A stretch of 64,000 bases of DNA from Eurosta solidaginis (lineage: Eukaryota; Arthropoda; Insecta; Diptera; Tephritidae): NCBI RefSeq assembly GCF_040869045.1, contig NC_090319.1, positions 391,669,601-391,733,600 of the forward strand, in the 5' to 3' direction. The notes under the pieces are model-generated. The model was not told where the DNA came from and ran no database searches. It was given only the letters and a program-made list of their open reading frames with translations. A program made the translations under genes and the position numbers. Shown here piece by piece: positions 43,019-54,367 of the stretch (position 1 is its first letter; the number at the start of each line of letters is the position of its first letter).

Positions 43019-44247
43019 GCCCTATTCTATACTATGGAGTTCTTTTTTGGTGGAAAGCCACACAAAAAACAACATACCTTAAAAAATTAGAGGGGGTATG
43101 CAGACTATCGATGCTTAGCATTACGGGAGCCCTGAAAACAACCCCGACGGCTGCACTGTATGCCATTTTGCACATCCCACCTGTAGACCTGGTAGCAAAG
43201 AACAAAGCGTTAAAGACCGCAACCAGGCTCGGTGCTTCGGGGCAGCTTGAGCGCCGACCATATGGCCATAGTAGTATAGCGTCATCAATCACAAGACGAA
43301 CAGACTACATGATTCCCTATCTGCGCTTCGAGGGAGATCTTAAGGCCACAATAGAAGTGGATGGTTGGCGCAAGGGTGCGCAAATGGCGGACGAGGCGAT
43401 ACATGTGTACACCGATGGTTCCAAAGTAGTGGAAGGAGTAGGGTCTGCGGTATACTGCGCTGATCCGGAGATAAGCAGATCCTACAGGCTGCCGGATTAC
43501 TGTAGCGTTTTCCAAGCGGAAATATTAGCCGTAACCAAAGCAGTAGAAACCCTGGAAGAGAATAACTTAAGCTGCAACCGTGTTAACTTTTATATTGACA
43601 GTCAAGCAGCAATTAAGGCAATAATCTCGCATAGCACAGCATCTAAATGCGTGTTAGAGTGTAAGCAGTCTCTGGAGAAAATCGGGACAGGGAAAAGCAT
43701 ACATCTATATTGGGTGCCAGGGCATATGGGAATAGATGGGAATGAAAAAGCGGATGAACTAGCTAAAAAGGGCGCATCCCTTGAAGCTTGCTCCGTAGAT
43801 GTCCCAATTAGATTGGGCGAGATTAAGCGAAGGCGAGAGGTGCACATGAACGACCAAGCGGGAAAGGCGTGGGTTCAAGCGGGGGGCTGTAAAGTGTCGA
43901 AGATTATGTGTAGGTCTTACAACCTTAGACTAACTCAGTTGCTCCTATCATTAAAAAGAGAGGACTGTAGACTCATGACGGGTATTCTGACTGGACACTG
44001 CCTTCTGGCGTCACATGCCTCTAAACTAGGCTTGGTCAGTGATAGCAGATGTAGGAAGTGCGGGTTGGAGGAGGAAACGATCGAGCACGTTCTGTGCTCG
44101 TGCCCTGCACTTGCCAGGCTAAGACTCCAGCTATTAGGAGTGATACAGCTGTCAGATCTAGAAGCAGCAAGTGGCTTAAGTCCTAGGAAGCTTCTAGTAT
44201 TTGCCAAGAGGACGGAGTTATTTTATAACATAGGTCCTGGTTTTTGA
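43019..44247 (+). pseudogene. LINE ORF2 continuation: RNase H and C-terminal finger
   Basis: This is the continuation of ORF2 after the one-base loss. The correct frame is already readable from about 42967 (TWGLSPSLSHWVFTAIVSP). RNase H carries all four acidic residues: VYTDGSK, FQAEILAVTKA, YIDSQAAIK and GNEKADELAKKG, plus the YWVPGHMG loop. The C-terminus has CRKCGLEEETIEHVLCSC, a Cys/His finger usual in LOA and Jockey ORF2. The stop at 44245-44247 lies about 110 bases before the CTAC tail. Confidence 0.87.
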
Positions 44248-44356
44248 TAGGGTTTTTCAGTTTGGTCGTTAAAACAAACTTCTGGTAACACTACGGACTC
44301 AATCAGTCTATGTGAGGTCCTCATGGACCGGCCAGTTCAACCTACCTACCTACCTA

Positions 44357-44581
44357 GTTTTTGCGCTCTAATGTGATCGGAGCTGCTCAAGCCCTATACA
44401 CTTGTAACACTTTTCTTTTTGTTTTGCCCTGAATCATAGGCACAGATTCAAATTCACACTTTGAATATAAAAAACATTTTAATAGCACTCCCATATGCCC
44501 TCACATATAATTTCGAACCATATGAAAATGCTTGAATTTCTTATGAAAGTGCCAAGAAAAAGCACTCCCGTATGAAGCTCA
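44357..44581. other. no recognisable feature
   Basis: Short intron spacer between the LINE tail and the second P-like element. Confidence 0.4.
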
Positions 44582-44589
44582 GGCACTTG

Positions 44590-45929
44590 CATGATACAAA
44601 AAAGAAGCTAGTTCCACTCAAATTTTTCTACGTATTTGGGGATTTTTGAAGTTTCATAATGTTTGTTTTGCCAGAAGCGTTGCCACACCGTTACTGTTTA
44701 AGGCGAAATTATGGTTTTTCGGGATGGAAATTTCCTTTAGGATGAAAACGCGAGATAATAATACTATGCTTTAGCACGATTTATGTGCATATATGTATAT
44801 CGATTGAGAATACAGTAAAACATGCGATTTTATTGAAAAATAGTGGATAATGACTCACACATTGGTTAATGTCTCATATCTTTATGGCAGCTTGACCCCT
44901 AGACAGAATAAAATACACGAAAAATCCTGTTGTTCTAGCATGGCCCTATTATCATGCCCCTGAATGAATATGAAGTGAATATTTCTCAAGGCATGTTGAG
45001 AAAAAGTATACATCCAAAGTCTGCACATCTATGTCAAAAAAAGGGCACAGAATGTGTATAGGCGGGGCTGCCCCAAGGTGACCCCTGGTACAACGGGCAA
45101 AAACACTCTCATAACTAGTGGCTAACCTGCAGAGCTACAGGGTAATGTTCTCCCTAAAAAATGGTTTAACAATTCCCTCCGAAAGCGCAACGCTTGAGTT
45201 ATTCAATAAATAAAAAAATAAAAAATGTGGACCTGTAGCCAATTTATCAAGAAATTGCGGTGTCGGTTTATAAGGACCTCCTTTCAGCAAGCAATTGACA
45301 AACGTGTATGTTTTGTCAAAATGTTCTGAGCAAACTTACGGGCTATATTCCCTTGCTTTGCATAATTCGATCCATATTGCTTCCACCAAAACAATTTTCG
45401 GGAGCTCGAAAAACTTATTGAAAACCTTCTTTTCTAGGTTGATATTTCGTATTAAATGCATGGTGCTCATGGCATGGTGCTCATTGTTTTTTTTCTTTTT
45501 TATTTAAAATAACTATGAAAGTAATTTAGTCGTGTTCGTTAATATGAAATCCATCAAAATTAGAAAAATTCGTAACATTTTTCAATCTGGTAGCTTGTAT
45601 TTGGTGAAATTCAGGAATAATAAATAAAAATATATTCGAATAATTCCCAACTCTGGCTATAACGTGATTTTCAGTTTCTCTCGAAATCCTAGATTAAGGG
45701 AAACAAAACACAACTGTGAAAATTTTCCCAATGAACAACTTTTTTTTTTACATTTTTCGAGTATCGTCAACTTTGGTGCTATAGTGCAAAGATGTTCGAA
45801 GAATTTGGATAACGGAGTCATGCCACAACAACATCCATAAAACTGCAACTAAACAATTGTCATTGTCCCCGCAAAAGTCAAGTGGCTAACGTCAAACTAA
45901 ATGGAACTACCTCCATTTTTTGTATCATG
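44590..45929 (+). mobile_element. P-like non-autonomous DNA transposon, copy 2
   Basis: Ends CATGATACAAAAAAG and TTTTTTGTATCATG, with exact 8-bp duplications GGCACTTG at 44582-44589 and 45930-45937. It is collinear with 12773-13840 and carries about 250 extra bases near 45605-45855. No transposase frame. Two copies sharing ends, length pattern and duplication size define the family. Confidence 0.88.
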
Positions 45930-46002
45930 GGCACTTGTGTATGATAAAAAAATTTACACTAACAATTTGACAACTAAAAGTTATTCAAAAACATTATCAG
46001 CC

Positions 46003-46102
46003 CGATTCTAAACAAAAATTCCGTGCGAGTTTTTTCACTTCTCCCATTCCTCGTATTCTAAATAAAAATTCCTTGTGAGTTTTTTCACTTCTCCCTTTCC
46101 TC
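46003..46102 (+). repeat. two-unit tandem repeat of about 49 bp
   Basis: ATTCTAAACAAAAATTCCGT and ATTCTAAATAAAAATTCCTT each begin a unit that continues GCGAGTTTTTTCACTTCTCC or TGTGAGTTTTTTCACTTCTC. No function visible. Confidence 0.65.
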
Positions 46103-46926
46103 CTATTCTGAACAATGTTCGAAAAAGCGGAAACGGGTTATGGGAGAAAAGTAGGTATTATGAATGTGAGGGAGAGGGAGATTTCTCTGCCATTTCTTAG
46201 GATTTTTTTACTTGTTAAATTAAAGGGAATGCATCAAAATAGTTAAAGGAAATTGGTTCTTTTAAGAAAGAACACTTATTTGTACAAATTTGTGCTAAAA
46301 TATGAATGTACATTCTACCACAATATTCTCACTGTTAATACAACAACAACAACAACCACAAAAGCCTTTACTTTAGTAGAAAAGTATATCATAAGCAACA
46401 GAAGAGCTCTTGGTATATTTGATGCAGCCATCCAGAAATTGCGTAAGAATTTTTAAGAAGGCTTAAATAGATTTTGGCATATGGCGAAAGGCGAACTCAA
46501 CTCGACTTGGCCGCCAGAAAATTGCTTTGCTGAATGAAAGCAGGCAACTCCAGCGGATTTGTGTTATCCCGCCGTCTTCTTCTTCTTATGCTCCTCTGTT
46601 GATGTTGCTGTGGCACAAATTCATTACTCATTTCAGTGAATAACACATGAAATGCAATACTGTGCATTGTTTATATTTTATTTCTTAATTTCAAACAAAT
46701 TTGCAACAATAAACTTTTCAATTTTTGAAACGAAATAAGAAATGCGCAACGAAATTTCAATTCACAAAACAGCTGAGTTCGAAAATTTGAAATTCCTATT
46801 CCCCAATTATTCTTCTCCCTAGGAGAAAAGAATTGGAGGAACTTTTCCTCGAGAATGTTTAGAATTGGTCTGTATAGCACTGAAAAAAATTTGTAAATAA
46901 AATTGATTCTTAAATAAAATTAAAAT
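46103..46926. other. unassigned sequence
   Basis: No clear gene. The frame 46253-46456 ends SNRRALGIFDAAIQKLRKNF, which is protein-like but short and without a known motif. A 24-bp near-palindrome around TTCTCCCTAGGAGAA lies at about 46815-46830. Confidence 0.45.
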
Positions 46927-47574
46927 ATTCAAGGTTCGAATCGAGCTCAAGGCCAGAACAATAATTTTTTTCTAATGATAATTGTTATTTTTTAATTTTT
47001 CTAAATTTGAAAAATTGTATTTTGTTTTTGGAATAGTAAGTAGAAAATTTTTCAGACAACCTGCCATAGCTGCGCAGATAAATCCATTTCGAAGGGTGCT
47101 AAGCCTTCATCATCAGTACGCTTTAGGCATGCTGCGCTAACCATTTAGCTATACAGCGGTGGTTTGTTTGACTGGCAAATGTGCTACTTCTATTCCTTTT
47201 TTACCAACTATATTTATTCAGTGTTGCGCCATCTGGTGCAAATCACTGATAATGTTGGATTTTTGTTGGCGCAACACTGAATAAATATAGTTGGTAAAAA
47301 AGGAATAGAAGTAGCAAATTTGCCAGTCAAACAAACCACCGCTGTATAGCTAAATGGTTAGCGCAGCATGCCTAAAGCGCACTGATGATGAAGGCTTAGC
47401 ACCCTTCGAAATGGATCTATCTGCGCAGCTATGGCAGGTTGTCTGAAAAATTTTCTACTTACTATTCCAAAAACAAAATACAATTTTTCAAATTTAGAAA
47501 AATTAAAAAATAACAATAATTATCATTAGAAAAAAATTATTGTTCTGGCCTTGAGCTCGATTCGAACCTTGAAT
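46927..47574. repeat. 304-bp-arm foldback hairpin with tRNA-like motifs
   Basis: The left arm 46927-47230 and right arm 47268-47574 are almost identical reverse complements, separated by a 37-bp loop. Each arm contains TAGCTAAATGGTTAGCGCA, close to a Pol III A box, and GGTTCGAATCG, close to a B box. The two boxes lie about 200 bp apart on opposite strands, so this is not an ordinary tRNA or SINE order. The outer tips are ATTCAAGGTTCG/CGAACCTTGAAT. No duplication is certain. If transcribed through, it would fold into a long double-stranded RNA. Confidence 0.88.
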
Positions 47575-47644
47575 GATTTATCAATAGGCCGATAAAAACA
47601 AAAACAATTTTAAAATTAAAATATATAAATGACCGCAGAGCTGT
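47575..47644. other. spacer ending in BEL-B target duplication
   Basis: The last five bases, GCTGT (47640-47644), are repeated after the 3' LTR at 54363-54367. Confidence 0.7.
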
Positions 47645-47986
47645 TGTTGCGGCGCCCGTAAAACAATACGCCGGCGTTAGTGTCATCGCAAACCGGCTGT
47701 GCCTTTCGCTTACTTCTATTCCCATTCATTCGTTGTCAAGTTACTGCGCTCTCACACGATACTTATATTTACGTTCAATAGCGGCAAAACAGCGAGTTCC
47801 GCTAATTTCTATATATTTTGTTATATTAAATTCATTTTAAAGGAATAGTTCCGCTAGTTGCCTTTTTCGATATATAAGTCAAGGAAACTTTAAATTGTAC
47901 TCGTTTAAGCTGAATAAATTTGCAGATTTTAGTGCATTTGTATCATCACTGAAAATACGTTTATTTATTTCACACCTGGCGCTACA
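47645..47986 (+). repeat. BEL-B 5' LTR
   Basis: It starts TGTTGCGGCGCCCG and ends CCTGGCGCTACA. It is 342 bases long. Relative to the 3' LTR it lacks 75 bases after TTTAAGC. Visible substitutions include CTGTGCC for CTGGGCC and CTCGTTT for CTCTTTT. Confidence 0.92.
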
Positions 47987-48146
47987 AAACTAAAATACTT
48001 TGGTTTAGGCAATATATTGAGCAATTTCGGCGAAGTTTTGTTTAAAAGCCTACAGAAGTTTGCAATTGACACGGTTCAGCCACAATACAATTTGTGTAAG
48101 CGGAGCTCCTGCGGTACCATAACCTCAACTTTAACTTGGGCTGAAA

Positions 48147-49199
48147 ATGTCGGACGAAGAACAATTGGCGGCTGCTAAAGCAACAGAACTACCTAGCGCA
48201 ACCTTGCAAAATCGCAATACTGCTGCTTCTACCACATTGGCTGCGTCAACAGGTATAAACGCCTCGACCGGCGCCCCAGCATCAGCAACTGGCAGCGCGC
48301 CCCCAGAGGCACACATATCAACAGAAGCACATGTTTCAACGGTAGATAACTTACAGCCAGGTTCTTCCCAGCAGGTCACCGCTTCAACGCCGCGAGTTTC
48401 TACAGGTAACACTATTCCAAGTTTTATGCCAAATCAGAATTTAAACAACCCTGATATGTCACCACTTCGCACACGCTCTAGTATCTTACGTCTGGCGCCA
48501 CCCCAAAAACGACCGAGAATTCCTCGTGCCGTAAGTAATAATGCTAATAAGGAAAGAGGTCCGCAAGTGACTTGGGCACCCCCGGCACCCACCACGGACA
48601 ATAGGGCGCAAAATCTTAGTGCGCAGTTTTCTACTCTTGACATAGAGAACAATATTTTTAGTAGTGCCTCACGCGGCACGCAAGGTGCGCCTCGAAACTT
48701 TAACGCACCCTCCTCATCCACCGCGTTTAGATTCGGAGCCAACTTCCAACCAGCTACGCAAAATTACTCTGTAGCTCATTCTCAGGTTAGTGACAGTCGT
48801 GATACGGCGCAACACGCCAACTTATTTGCGACAATGGGTACGCAAATAAATCCTACAACTTTCGGCAATCACATACTGCAAAATAATGTGGCCTCTTCGA
48901 ATACTACGTTTACCAATGTATCTGTTCCACATCTAATGCCGTCTGCCGCAATAACTCAGGGTCATCTTTCGCACCATTTCACTCCTACGCGCGTACCAAA
49001 CGCATTACCCAATAATAATTTTGGCAGTTATACAGCGCCCACAACTTCATTTAATGTGGCCAATACAACCTTTCCCTTTTCACGAAACTCATTAGAAGAG
49101 ATAAATTTATCTACATCGCACGTAGCTGCACGTCAGGTAATGTCCAAGGACCTGCCAACCTTTTGGCAACCCCGAAGAGTGGCCGCTCTTCATAACTAA
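48147..49199 (+). pseudogene. BEL-B Gag N-terminal region
   Basis: A 350-codon frame starting MSDEEQLAAAKATELPSATL. It is Ala/Ser/Thr/Asn/Pro-rich and low in hydrophobics, with basic motif PPQKRPRIPRAV near residue 119. It reaches RQVMSKDLPTF, the start of the capsid-type domain, where it shifts at TTTT (49161-49164) and ends in WQPRRVAALHN. In the other frame the sequence goes on GNPEEWPLFITNFEQSTIRC. Loss of two bases, or gain of one, explains this. Confidence 0.85.
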
Positions 49200-52100
49200 T
49201 TTTGAACAGTCGACGATAAGGTGTGGCTTCACAGACCAAGAAAATTTAATTCGGTTGCAAAAATGTTTAAAGGGTTCAGCTTTGGACGCCGTAAGGGGAA
49301 AGTTAATGATGCCTAGTACTATATCCTACGCCATAGAAACACTACGCATGTTGTATGGGCGTCCGGACGTTATCCACCAGACTCTTCAAAAGAAATTAAG
49401 ACAGCAACCCGTTGTCAAAACTGAAAATCTGAATACCTTAGTTAACTTTGCCCTGGCCGTGCAAAATTATCGAGCTACAATGCAAGCCATTGGTCTAGAG
49501 GATTACCTGAACGATTCTATGCTCCTGAATGATTTGATAAGCAGACTTCCATGCGACCTTAGGTTGGATTGGGGTAAACACCGTATGTCTCACGCGCGAG
49601 TTGATATAGCACTATTTGACGAATGGCTGTTCAATCTTGCCACCTGCGCTAGCCAAGTTACACCTATCGAGCATAGTAATGCGTCACTTTATGCTAGTGA
49701 GGAAAGAAAAGGACGTCGTAAAACATCTAGAGAGAGGGTTATGCTTCATGACTTCAGACGCTCCGAAGTAGAAAACTGTCCTAGGTGTTCAAAGACACAT
49801 ACCCTGTCGGATTGCGGGGAATTTAAAGCAATGAGTATAGATATGAGGTGGAAATTTATTAGGGAAAACAAACTATGTATAAGATGTTTCAAACGGCATT
49901 TCGTACGGCGCTGTAATTCTAAAAGGAAGTGTACTGTTGATGGCTGCAAAATGCCGCATAACATACTCCTTCACTCACCTCATGGCAACATTAGCCCACT
50001 ACAAGTTTCTGAGCCCAAGGATAACCTTTCTCGTAATCAAACAGTCTTGTTTCATGCCAAGGAGAAAAAATGCGCCATATTCCGCTATATAGCAGTTACA
50101 CTTCAAGGTAAACTAGGTTCAATAGATACGTATGCCTTTATTGACGAAGGGTCAGCATGTACTCTCATCGAAGACGAGTTGGCATCACAACTCGGCCTTG
50201 ACGGACCTAAGGAAGAACTCTGCCTTCAATGGACCGGCGAGGTTACTCAAAACGAAGCTAACTCAAAGTCCGTTGCGCTGCATATTTCTGCTCGAAGTCC
50301 AACCTCAAGAAAGTTCCTTATAAAGGGGGTTCGAACAGTAACTAGTCTTAATCTACCTATTCAAACACTCGAGGGCAGCGCTATAACGCATAGAAATCAT
50401 TTGAAGGATTTGCCAATGGAGCCATATATTGGAGCGCAAGCTCGCATTCTTATCGGTCTCGATAACATTAAGCTTGGTGTACCAATACAAATTCGCGAGC
50501 AGGATGGAGACGACTTAATAGCAGCAGAGTGTAAGCTAGGGTGGTCCGTTTATGGGCGTAACTATGTAGGCGGAACCTTTCACCAACGCGTAATGCATGT
50601 TTGTACATACAGTTCTGATAGCAGTATTGAGGAGCTAGTTAAGTCACACTATGCCGTCGAATCAATTGGTATAAAAGAAGTACCCACTTTACTTTCTAAG
50701 GAAGACGAACGTTCGCAACGTATAATGGATTTAACCACGAAATATTTACCGAGTGATAAACGATGGGAAACTGGTCTCCTTTGGAAGCATGACTATATTC
50801 ATTTGCCTGAGTCCCAACCCATGGCTACGCGGCGGCTACTGTGTCTCGAGAAGAGGATGGCAAAGAATCCAAACTTGAAGTCATTTCTAGTAGATACCAT
50901 TAAACAATATGAGGAGAAAGGCTATGTCAGAAAACTGCGCGATGGGGAAGTTCTGGCCGGTCCAAAATCTTGGTATATACCAATATTTACTGTCACCAAC
51001 CCTCGCAAAAATAAAACCAGGTTAGTTTGGGATGCAGCAGCTGCTGTAGGAAAGACCGCCTTAAACTCTGTCCTTTTAAAAGGCCCAGACCTAATGAAGT
51101 CGCTGTTGGGTATTCTCATCAGGTTTCGCGAAAAGCCTATAGCATTGTGCGGTGATATCCGTGAGATGTTTCACCAGATACGCATTAGACAGGAGGATCA
51201 GACTGCTCAGAAGTTTTTGTGGCGTGAAGGTGACACATCCAAGCAACCAAACGAATACGTCATGCAAGCAATGACATTTGGGGCAACTTGTTCTCCATCG
51301 CTAGCTAACTACGTTAAGAATAAAAATGCTGCCCGCTTTGAAGCCCAGGTCCCATGCGCTGTTAAAGCGATCTTGGATAACACCTTCGTAGATGATTGGC
51401 TTCAGAGTGTGGAAACTGAAGACGAGATTATCGAATTGGCCAAGACAGTACGTTTTATTCACTCTGAGGGAGGGTTTGAAATGCGAAGCTGGAAATCTAA
51501 CTCCAGGAAGGTTTTATTGGCTATAACAGGGCAGTCCACACAGAATGACAAGTATATTGAAGAACCACTCTCTCGGCATGAAAAGGTACTTGGTATGTGG
51601 TGGTCACCCGCAGAAGACGTTCTAACATTCTTCGAAAATTTTCCTGAACAAATTTATGATGAAAACCATATACCAACAAAGCGTCAAATGTTACGTATCA
51701 TAATGACAGTATTCGACCCTTTAGGACTTTTAGGTTTCCACATCATCTCTGCAAAGATTTTGATGCAAGAAGTATGGCGATCAGGCGTTTCATGGGACGA
51801 GCCTGTACGTATAGAGCAACAAGATAAATGGTGGAAGTGGCTACGATGCATGCCGGCAATCGCAAAGATCCGGGTTCCTCGGTGCGATCCATTAGTAAGT
51901 GGTGGTGAACGAATCCAGCTACATACCTTTGTCGATGCCAGTGTAGACGCGTACGCGGCCGTAGTATACCTCCGAGCAGAGAAAGGGTCAATCGTCAGTT
52001 GCTGCTTGGTTGCGTCTAAGACCCGAGTGGCGCCGCTTAAGCCCTTATCTATTCCAAGACTGGAACTAATGGGCGCAATACTTGGTTTGCGACTTTCAAA

Positions 52101-52866
52101 ATTTATTTCTGAAGAGCTGTCAATTTTCATCGAAAAACGAGTATTCTGGACGGATTCAAAAAATGTTTTGTGCTGGATTAAATCAGATGCGAGAAAGTTT
52201 CATCAGTTTGTGGCGGTGCGCGTTGGCGAGATATTGGAAAATTCCAGAGTAGACGAATGGAGATGGGTACCGTCGGGGGATAACGTTGCCGACGAAGGTA
52301 CAAAATTTAAACATGACGTAGAATTCAATGGAGCTGCGCGTTGGTATATCGGACCGTCGTTTTTGTATCAAGCAGAAAAGAACTGGCCACCCACTGATGT
52401 TAACCATAATCATGATAACGATAAAGAACTGATCTGCCATGTAGGTTTAAAAACGGCCGTGAGATCATCATGGTCACTGATTAGTGTGGATCCGCAACGG
52501 TTTAGCAAATGGGAAAAAATGCGGAATGCACAAAGCTACGTGTTTATGTTTCTTCAGAAAGTCACAAAGCGAACAAATTTATCAAAACTCGCCACATTGC
52601 CCAAAATAAATGATATTGCCGGTGTTGAATGCTTCATAATTCGTTGCTGTCAAGAAGAAGTGTTCGCTGAGGAAATACACCTTCTCAGGAAAGGGAAAGC
52701 AGTTCTAAAAACTAGTTCGATTTTTAAAGACTCTCCGTATTTGGACGAATATGGTCTCCTAAGGGTAAAAGGAAGAATAGACGCCGTTCAACACGTACCT
52801 TTCATATCTCATAACAGAATTTTACCACCGAAAGTTTCATCATCACCACAACGAAATTGTGGTTAA
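49165..52866 (+). pseudogene. BEL-B Gag C-terminus and Pol
   Basis: After the frameshift the frame is open for more than 1,200 codons. Capsid: LQKCLKGSALDAVRGKLMMP. Zinc knuckles: CPRCSKTHTLSDCG, LCIRCFKRHFVRRC and CTVDGCKMPHNILLH (from residue 175 counting from the ATG at 49255). Protease: AFIDEGSACTLIED (about 295), the DEGS form of BEL proteases. RT: RLVWDAAAAVGKTALNSVLL (about 590), CGDIREMFHQIRI and the FVDD box (NTFVDDWLQS, about 711). RNase H: LHTFVDASVDAYAAVVY, IPRLELMGAI and FWTDSKNVLCW. Integrase zinc-binding region starts GRIDAVQHVPF and shifts frame near 52835. Confidence 0.9.
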
Positions 52867-53962
52867 TGAAATGAGACAGCGGTACTACGTGCAGGGCTTG
52901 AGAGCCTTGGTCAGAGAAACGGCAAAGAATTGTCAACTATGCCGAAACCGCAAAGCTCTACCAGCTTTCCCGGAAATGGGAAATATTCCACCAGAGAGAT
53001 TTGCAGCGTACGAAAGGCCATTCACAAATACTGGTGTAGACCTTTTTGGGCCCATGGAAATAGTGATTGGCAGGCGACGAGAGAAACGCTGGGGGGTTGT
53101 GTTTACCTGTTTGACTATCAGAGCAGTGCATATTGAGGTTTGCAACTCGTTGTCCACAGATTCGTTCCTGCTCGTGTTGAAACAGTTTATGTCTCGCCGT
53201 GGTGTACCAAAGTGCATATGGTCGGACAATGGAACTAATTTTCGCGGGGCCAGCCGTATACTGCAAAACGAAATGGAACGCATGATATCCGGAGAGCTGG
53301 AGAGGCATCATCCTGAAATAAAATGGCACTTCATTCCGCCTATAACCCCTCATATGGGCGGTGCCTGGGAGCGCATGGTCCGATCAATCAAATCCATTTT
53401 GATGGACATTCGAATGGATATTCGAGAAGAGGTGCTCAGGGCAGCTTTGGCCGACGTCGAGTATACTTTGAATTCTCGTCCATTGACTTACATACCTTTG
53501 GATTACCCCGAAATGGAGGCACTAACTCCAAATCATTTTCTCTTGGGCAATTCTAGCGGCATACGAGAAAAGGACGAGCATAGCCCATGTGTAAAAGATT
53601 TGGGTAAACATTTTAGAATATCCAGTCAAATTTCAGATGAGTTTTGGAAGAGATGGATCCGTGAGTATCTACCCTGCTTAACCAGACGAACTAAGTGGTT
53701 CCAAAAGACACCACAACCTATTGCAGTGGGCGATGTGGTTATAATCGCAGATGACAACTTAAAGAGGAATACTTGGCCAAAAGGGGTGGTAATCGATGTT
53801 CACGCTTCCAAAAACGGGCAAGTACGAAGCGCTGTAGTGAAAACCGAGGTAGGGCTGCTCACTCGACCTGCTGTAAAACTCGCAAGATTGGACGTGAAGG
53901 GTAAACCTTGCACAGAGAACTGCTCAAAGTTTACGGAGGAGGGGATGTTGCGGCGCCCGTAA
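52859..53962 (+). pseudogene. BEL-B integrase
   Basis: A 367-codon frame (true frame readable from about 52835 as FHHHHNEIVVNEMRQRYYVQ). Zinc-binding Cys pair NCQLCRNRKA. Catalytic DDE: NTGVDLFGPMEI (first Asp), CIWSDNGTNFRGA (second Asp) and HMGGAWERMVRSIK (Glu). EYTLNSRPLTYI and ALTPNHFLLGN follow, then the BEL C-terminal domain DVVIIADDNLKRNTWPKGVV. The stop lies inside the 3' LTR. All catalytic residues are intact, so the domain itself is not decayed. Confidence 0.9.
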
Positions 53963-54362
53963 AACAATACGCCGGCGTTAGTGTCATCGCAAACCGGCTG
54001 GGCCTTTCGCTTACTTCTATTCCCATTCATTCGTTGTCAAGTTACTGCGCTCTCACACGATACTTATATTTACGTTCAATAGCGGCAAAACAGCGAGTTC
54101 CGCTAATTTCTATATATTTTGTTATATTAAATTCATTTTAAAGGAATAGTTCCGCTAGTTGCCTTTTTCGATATATAAGTCAAGGAAACTTAAAATTGTA
54201 CTCTTTTAAGCGTTCGGGTGTTAAGCTAAACACAAGTGTAAGTTTATTCATTAAATTAAACGTGAGCCTTGTATGTAAATAATCGCTGAATAAATTTGCA
54301 GATTTTAGTGCATTTGTATCATCACTGAAAATACGTTTATTTATTTCACACCTGGCGCTACA
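53946..54362 (+). repeat. BEL-B 3' LTR
   Basis: A 417-base version of the 5' LTR with the same termini. The extra 75 bases (about 54210-54285) include AAACACAAGTGTAAG. The duplication GCTGT follows at 54363-54367. Confidence 0.92.
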
Positions 54363-54367
54363 GCTGT

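Larger units (their letters stand above)
40497..44356 (+). mobile_element. LOA-type LINE, nearly intact ORF2
   Basis: It starts in the tail of ORF1 (VGEVEKDLKSLREKRQVEV, stop at 40663-40665). It continues through endonuclease, reverse transcriptase and RNase H, and ends in a CTAC repeat tail (CCTACCTACCTACC). The first strand of the endonuclease is deleted and one base is missing near 42966; otherwise the coding sequence is clean. Presence of RNase H and a Cys/His finger after the RT fits the LOA clade of fly LINEs. Confidence 0.88.
47645..54362 (+). mobile_element. BEL/Pao LTR retrotransposon B, young copy
   Basis: Two LTRs flank gag, protease, RT, RNase H and integrase in BEL order. An exact 5-bp duplication GCTGT lies on both sides. 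The LTRs differ by only a few substitutions plus one 75-base length difference, so the insertion is recent. Two frame breaks (near 49161 and 52835) prevent a single Gag-Pol product. Confidence 0.92.

Noticed and set aside
40460..44375. target duplication of the LOA-type LINE
   Set aside because: TAGTTTTT occurs near both ends but lies in a T-run and is not adjacent to both boundaries.
47340..47400. tRNA gene in the 304-bp hairpin
   Set aside because: A-box-like and B-box-like words lie far apart and on opposite strands, so no tRNA can form.
51684..52130. 148-codon minus-strand frame
   Set aside because: Antisense shadow of BEL-B RNase H.
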